10,403 bases of DNA from CFX2 sp014338005. Lineage in GTDB: Bacteria; Chloroflexota; Anaerolineae; Aggregatilineales; Phototrophicaceae. The notes below the pieces were generated by a model. It worked only from the letters and a program-made list of their open reading frames with translations. It was not told the origin of the DNA and searched no databases. Every line of letters starts with the position of its first letter. The first letter of the stretch is position 1. Location: positions 1 through 10,403 of the forward strand of contig SZPE01000126.1 in the NCBI GenBank assembly GCA_030263555.1. The letters run 5' to 3'. Below, in pieces: positions 6,518-10,403 of the stretch. The position numbers were made by a program, and so were the translations under genes.

Positions 6518-7558
6518 ATGGCGAAAATTGCCGAAAGCACAAAAACTGCCCGTTTAGATCGTATTCTTCTTCTGCTTAAACGCGCCCCAAACGGCCTTAC
6601 AGAGCATGAGATCGCTGACGAGCTGGGCTTAGACCGGCGTGGTGTCAACAATTATCTGCACGAACTGGAAGCAAAAGGTTATATCTATAAAGATAACATA
6701 TGCTGGTATCTCGTCCCCTACCAGCCGGCCATTCCCCGTAAACTTGATCTCGAACCTGAACAGGCTGTCGTGCTGTACCTGGCGCTGCGCCTGTTCGTCA
6801 AACAATCCGACCGGCGCGTCGAAACCGCCGAAACACTGCTGTACAAGCTGGCGAATATCCTGAGCGAAGACCTGAATTTGAGCCAAGATATCGTTCAGGT
6901 AGCAAAAACGCTGAGTCACCAGCCGCACAGCCCCGACCACGAAGACGTGCTGAAAAAGATTGCCCAGGCGTATATCTATCGCAGACAGGTAAAAATCCTG
7001 TATCACCCATATCGAGGCGAGCCGTTTGAAACCATTCTTTCTTCTTATCTGATTGAACCCGCATCGCTGGGTTTCGCCACCTATGTCATCGGGTTAAGCA
7101 GCCTTGTTGGTGCGATACGAACCTACAAAATTGAACGCATCCAGCACGCCCAAATACTTTTTCATCATGAATACGCAATCCCGGATGATTTCCCCGGCCT
7201 CGATCTGCTGACGAACGCCTGGTCAATCTATTATGGCGAACAAACGACCCGCGTGGTGCTGCGTTTTCACCCCGATGTCACCCGGCGGGTGCTGGAGACC
7301 AACTGGCGCACGTCCACCGATACATCATGGGACGAAACCTATCCGGGTTATCTGCGGCTGACTTTCGAGGTGGCTGACACCACCGATCTTAAACCCTGGA
7401 TACGCACTTGGGGCGCAAACTGCGAAGTGCTTGAACCGCCCGAACTGCGCGACGAGATGACCGGTGAAGTACGAAAATTGGCGCGTCTTTACGGATGGGA
7501 ACTCTCGCAGTCGGGCAAACCCGACCACCGAAAATTTAAGGACATATTTGGAGCATAA
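6518..7558 (+). CDS. WYL-domain transcriptional regulator (wHTH-WYL-WCX)
   Basis: This 346-residue protein has the usual length and layout of WYL regulators. Residues 11-65 form a winged helix-turn-helix (RLDRILLLLKRAPNGLTEHE, then ELGLDRRGVNNYLHELEAKG). A helical linker (75-150) follows. The WYL domain spans about 155-215: VKILYHPYRGE, LIEPASLGFATYVIGLSS and TYKIERIQHAQIL. The eponymous W-Y-L is degenerate here (T-Y-V). The WCX domain spans about 245-328: VVLRFHPDVTRRVLE, LRLTFEVADTTDLKPWIRTW and GANCEVLEPPELRDEM. Proteins of this class bind DNA as dimers and sense nucleic-acid or nucleotide ligands, and they often control CRISPR-Cas, BREX and CBASS operons. The cas3 gene starts 4 nt after its stop, so the two are almost certainly co-transcribed. 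The palindrome at 6432-6456 is the best candidate for its own operator. The family is clear; the direction of regulation (repressor) is inferred by analogy. Confidence 0.88.
   Translation: MAKIAESTKTARLDRILLLLKRAPNGLTEHEIADELGLDRRGVNNYLHELEAKGYIYKDNICWYLVPYQPAIPRKLDLEPEQAVVLYLALRLFVKQSDRRVETAETLLYKLANILSEDLNLSQDIVQVAKTLSHQPHSPDHEDVLKKIAQAYIYRRQVKILYHPYRGEPFETILSSYLIEPASLGFATYVIGLSSLVGAIRTYKIERIQHAQILFHHEYAIPDDFPGLDLLTNAWSIYYGEQTTRVVLRFHPDVTRRVLETNWRTSTDTSWDETYPGYLRLTFEVADTTDLKPWIRTWGANCEVLEPPELRDEMTGEVRKLARLYGWELSQSGKPDHRKFKDIFGA
7550..7553 (+). promoter_or_regulatory. Ribosome binding site deciding the cas3 GTG start
   Basis: GGAG near the end of the WYL gene lies 9 nt before GTG at 7563. 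The in-frame ATG at 7464 lies well inside the WYL gene, has no comparable site, and would add 33 residues unlike the start of a helicase. Confidence 0.6.
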
Positions 7559-7562
7559 AATC

Positions 7563-9782
7563 GTGACCGAGTCATATCTGTATCCACACCAGGAAAGAGT
7601 TTTTGATTTATTGGCGGCGGGGCATAATGTCATTCTTCAAGCTCCGACCGGCGCAGGCAAAACACGCGCGGCGATTTATCCTTTTTTGTACATGCTGGAT
7701 GAGCCACATTATGGCTTTCCCCGGAAATGTCTTTATTCTGTGCCGATGCGGGTATTAGCCAAACAATTCGTTCACGAGTATGGGCAAATCGCGCGCCGTT
7801 ATGCCCTGCGCTCAGGGCAAAACATCATCACCAGTATCCAAACCGGCGAGCAGCCGGATGACAAGGAACTGTCGGCCAATCTCATCTTTACCACCATTGA
7901 CCAGACTTTGAGCAGTTTCCTCAACCGCCCTTACAGCCTGTCGCGCAGCAGAGGGAATCTCAATGCGGCGGCTGTGATGGCCTCATATCTGGTCTTCGAC
8001 GAGTTCCACCTGTTTGACCCGGAATCCACGCTGCCGACAACCCTGCACATGCTGCAGCTGCTCAACGGCATCACACCGTTTATCCTGATGACGGCCACCT
8101 TCAGCCGCGCCATGCTGGACGGGCTGGCACAGACCCTCAACGCAGTGGTTGTGCCGAGGAGCGATGATGAACGGGCCAAAATGCAAAATTTGGAGTCACA
8201 GCAAAAGACGCGCCGCTACCACACGCCCGAACAGCCGCTTTCCGCCGAGGCGGTGCTGGAAAACCATGCCGGGCGTTCGCTGGTTATCTGCAATACGGTA
8301 GACCGCGCGCGTCACCTTTATCAGATGATTAATGATCGAAAGGACGCCCGCACCGACGTGCTGCTGCTGCACGCTCGCTTTCTTAAGGATGATCGCAGCC
8401 GGGTTGAAGACATCATCCGCGATAAATTTGGCAGGGATAACCGGGAAGGAGATTACATCGTCATTTCCACGCAGGCCATCGAGGTAGGGCTGGACATCAC
8501 CAGCACTGTCTTACACACCGAACTTGCCCCCGCCAACGCTATCATCCAGCGCGCGGGGCGCTGCGCCCGCTACCGGGACGAAACAGGTGACGTTTACATC
8601 TACCGCTACGCCCTCGACCTCAAAGCCGAAATGCCTACGCTTGATCTGTGCGAAAACGTTAACCCCTATACCGGGCAGAAAGCGGAATTTGCAGCCACCT
8701 TCGATCAGTTTACCGCGCGTTCGGCGCAGGCACTCACATTCGATGACGAACAGGCAATCATTTCCGCCGTACACGGCCCGCGCGACGAGCGAATTATCGA
8801 ACAGCTTAAAAGCGGCGGGCTGAATCACCGCCGCGCCATGTTTGCTGTCATGCGGGGGCAGGATGATGCCGCATCGGAACTGATCCGCAACGTTTTCCAG
8901 CAGCGCGTCACCATTTCCGCCAACCCTGATGAGCTGCTGGACTCGCCCTTCGACGCGCCCGCTTTTAGTTTGTATCCCGGCACGCTGCAAGGCTACATCA
9001 AGGACTGGCTGGAACGCTGGCAGGCGGACGACAGCATCCCCTGGGCCGTCAAATATCTGCGTAAACATGATCTTAAAAACGAGAAAGACTGCCATGCGTG
9101 GGAAGATGCCGCCCAGTCCAATCGAGAGCGATATGAGTGGGTGAAGGCCCACAGCGAGAAGGATGTGTGGGGGGCGTCGCTGCTCGTCGTCCATCCGGCG
9201 CTGGCGACCTACGATCCCTCGATGGGGTTTCTGCCCTATCGCGAGGAGTATCCTGCCTGGGAGGCCCAATTACCGGAGCGCGAATCGAAGCAGCCCGGCG
9301 GCAATGGCTACCGGCTGGAAACCTACGAAGATCACATCAAACAGGTGTACCATGCCGCTTTCGACTATAACGGCTTCTGGCACGAAATGGCCGACACCGC
9401 AGCACGATTGGAACGGCTGTGGGGGTGGGAAAGCGGCAGCATCCGGCGCGCCGCCGAGATTACTGTTCTGCTGCACGACGTAGGCAAACTCAGCCAGGGA
9501 TGGCAGGACTGGGTGAGGGAATACCAGAAACGAATAAACAAACCGGTTGAACCGGGCAAGGCTTACGCGCACACGGAATGCCGGACGCCGGAGCAGCGCG
9601 AAAAGGAGAAAGCCATGCCCCGCCGCCCCTGGCACGCCGTCGAAGGGGCGCTGGCGTGCATTCCAATTCTGGAGCAGGCTTTTAGTGACAACCTCGCGCT
9701 GCTAGTCGCCGCCTACAGATCAATACTTAATCGCTCTGATGCCGCCAGCGCAATCGGTTTTCTCAGCCCATTTGCCCGATGA
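7563..9782 (+). CDS. cas3: CRISPR Cas3-type helicase with C-terminal HD nuclease domain, probably truncated (subtype I-G/I-U-like)
   Basis: From GTG 7563 the product has 739 residues. It starts with a Q-motif-like YLYPHQERVFDLL. Superfamily 2 helicase motifs follow in order: Walker A APTGAGKT (27-34), SVPMRVLAKQ (59-68), FTTIDQTL (109-116), DEFH box (146-149), MTATFS (176-181), STQAIEVGLDI (302-312) and QRAGRCARY (329-337). A linker runs from about 350 to 585. The HD domain is C-terminal: YEDHI (H591), LLHDVGK (H638-D639) and HAVEGA (H691). Cas3 unwinds and degrades the DNA found by Cascade. The helicase-then-HD order is characteristic of subtype I-G (old I-U) Cas3; most other Cas3 proteins have HD first. 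The usual AIxRHHS-like motif expected after 'LVAA' (about residue 717) is absent. Instead, 22 unfamiliar residues end at TGA 9780-9782, shortly before an IS630 remnant, so a 3' truncation is likely. Other cas genes are not in the window. Helicase identity is very sure, subtype moderately so. Confidence 0.85.
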   Translation: MTESYLYPHQERVFDLLAAGHNVILQAPTGAGKTRAAIYPFLYMLDEPHYGFPRKCLYSVPMRVLAKQFVHEYGQIARRYALRSGQNIITSIQTGEQPDDKELSANLIFTTIDQTLSSFLNRPYSLSRSRGNLNAAAVMASYLVFDEFHLFDPESTLPTTLHMLQLLNGITPFILMTATFSRAMLDGLAQTLNAVVVPRSDDERAKMQNLESQQKTRRYHTPEQPLSAEAVLENHAGRSLVICNTVDRARHLYQMINDRKDARTDVLLLHARFLKDDRSRVEDIIRDKFGRDNREGDYIVISTQAIEVGLDITSTVLHTELAPANAIIQRAGRCARYRDETGDVYIYRYALDLKAEMPTLDLCENVNPYTGQKAEFAATFDQFTARSAQALTFDDEQAIISAVHGPRDERIIEQLKSGGLNHRRAMFAVMRGQDDAASELIRNVFQQRVTISANPDELLDSPFDAPAFSLYPGTLQGYIKDWLERWQADDSIPWAVKYLRKHDLKNEKDCHAWEDAAQSNRERYEWVKAHSEKDVWGASLLVVHPALATYDPSMGFLPYREEYPAWEAQLPERESKQPGGNGYRLETYEDHIKQVYHAAFDYNGFWHEMADTAARLERLWGWESGSIRRAAEITVLLHDVGKLSQGWQDWVREYQKRINKPVEPGKAYAHTECRTPEQREKEKAMPRRPWHAVEGALACIPILEQAFSDNLALLVAAYRSILNRSDAASAIGFLSPFAR

Positions 9783-9826
9783 GGGTACTGAAAGAAAAAA
9801 GGCACGGACACCATAGACGGAATTAC
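9783..9826. other. Gap between cas3 and the transposase remnant; probable IS end
   Basis: No gene is seen here. The outer end of the IS630 element should fall in or just left of this segment. Its terminal repeat cannot be defined because the other end of the element is beyond the window. Confidence 0.3.
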
Positions 9827-10403
9827 CTAAGCCACTAACCGAAGATTATCCACGAAAGTCAGCCGCTGCGGCTGGTTGGGAGTGTTCTGGTTGGTTATAG
9901 TCTGGTCAATGGCTTGAAAGAGGGCGCATCCAGATCAGGATGCAGATAATTGGCGGCCACCAGGTTCTTCAGATACAACCAGAACCGCTCGATGGGATTG
10001 AGAAACGGACTGTACTTGGGCAACCAGATGACCAGCACACGGTCTTCTAAGGCAGCCAGCGCGGCAGTTGTCGCCCGACTGTGGTGATAGGAAGCATTAT
10101 CCAGTACCAGGATTAGGCGCTGGTTGGGGTAAACGGTGAAAGCGAGATGTTCGAGAAAGGCGATGAAGGTTTGTTTTTCCGGTGCGCCAGTTGTAAGCAC
10201 CAAAGACATGGCAGAATTCGGGTGTGCCAGGCGCAGGGATTCGCTTGCGCTGTCCGCGCTTCATCCAGCAGCGCCGCAGGATGGGATGCAGACTCAGGCT
10301 CGTTTCGTCCAGGAAGAGGAGTTGGAAGGGCGTAGTGGAAGGGTCAGCGGCGTTTTTTCGACCAGTCCAGCACTTGCCCGGCGATTTCCTGCGCCTCAGC
10401 ATC
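9827..10403 (-). pseudogene. IS630-family DDE transposase, partial and broken by three frameshifts
   Basis: Leftward reading from the window edge gives an IS630/Tc1-like DDE_3 transposase in four frame pieces. The first piece, DAEAQEIAGQVLDWSK, runs to an A6 tract (10353-10358). Next comes QLLFLDETSLSLHP with RRCWMKRGQRKRIPAPGTPE and VFGAYNWRTG, up to an A5 tract (10174-10178). Then KQTFIAFLEHL, LILVLDNASYHHS and WLPKYSPFLNPIERFWLYLK run to GCGCCC near 9921-9926. The last piece, ALFQAIDQTI ... RLTFVDNLRLVA, stops at TAG 9827-9829. The catalytic triad is visible: D in FLDET (10307-10309), D in VLDN (10099-10101) and E in PIERFW (9988-9990). The last piece restores the usual family C-terminus. 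Both A-tract breaks look like one extra base; the third looks like one missing base. Homopolymer sequencing error or programmed frameshifting could explain a single break, but three point to decay. The 5' part lies beyond the window. Confidence 0.8.

Larger units (their letters stand above)
9783..10403. mobile_element. Left-hand part of a degenerate IS630-family insertion sequence
   Basis: The element is identified from its transposase, transcribed leftward toward cas3. Only its 3' side is in the window. The boundary given is approximate: the true end lies between about 9712 (where Cas3 similarity fades) and 9826. IS630 elements insert at TA dinucleotides, and a candidate TA occurs at 9714-9715 exactly where the Cas3 HD pattern is lost, but this is not proof of the junction. 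Confidence 0.6.

Noticed and set aside
7464..7562. ATG at 7464 as the start of cas3
   Set aside because: It lies 95 nt inside the WYL gene, and its extra 33 residues are unlike helicase N-termini. GTG 7563 has GGAG at 9 nt and 4-nt spacing from the WYL stop.
8511..9269. Long minus-strand open frame opposite cas3
   Set aside because: It is antisense to conserved helicase motifs, with no family pattern of its own.
9861..9873. Short palindrome AGCCG/CGGCT as an IS terminal repeat
   Set aside because: It lies inside the restored C-terminal coding part of the transposase and is only 5 bp.
10174..10178. Programmed frameshift producing the transposase from two frames
   Set aside because: The required shift is +1 (equivalent to one extra A), not the usual -1, and two further breaks exist in the same gene, so decay or sequence error is simpler.

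Overview
The window reads like a moderately GC-rich bacterial chromosome, most plausibly an environmental Chloroflexota (Anaerolineae-like) genome. That placement is inference from gene style: long TIR and beta-propeller proteins, a secreted TolB-like protein with dockerin-like loops, a WYL regulator and an IS630 element. No rRNA or other phylogenetic marker is present. No tRNA, rRNA or CRISPR array was seen.

Layout. Bases 94-1194 (+) encode an exported solute-binding-protein-like protein. Bases 1347-4499 (+) encode a 1050-residue protein with an N-terminal TIR domain, one membrane segment and 18 Trp-centred beta-propeller repeats. Converging on it from the right (4508-5974, -) is a secreted TolB/PD40 propeller protein with three calcium-type loops. 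Just upstream of that gene, on the same strand, lies a 37-codon reading frame (5979-6092, -) that looks like a complete signal peptide plus about seven residues. It stops 4 nt before the TolB-like start. The stretch from about 6093 to 6517 is a divergent regulatory region unusually rich in inverted repeats.

From there rightward (+), a wHTH-WYL-WCX regulator (6518-7558) is followed after 4 nt by a Cas3-type helicase with a C-terminal HD nuclease domain (7563-9782). A perfect 9-bp inverted repeat sits at the promoter of this pair, as expected for an autoregulated WYL repressor of a defence operon. The helicase-then-HD order is the one known from subtype I-G (formerly I-U) Cas3. The Cas3 reading frame stops before the conserved His-His part of the HD domain. 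About 45 bases later lies the end of a decayed IS630-family transposase (9827 to the right edge, -) broken by three frameshifts, so the rest of any cas operon would lie beyond the element.

Reading of the whole: a piece of accessory genome, probably a defence island. It carries a membrane-anchored TIR protein with receptor-like architecture and a WYL-controlled, damaged or trimmed type I CRISPR effector gene next to an old insertion sequence. No direct functional link between the TIR gene, the TolB-like gene and the WYL-cas3 pair can be shown from the sequence.
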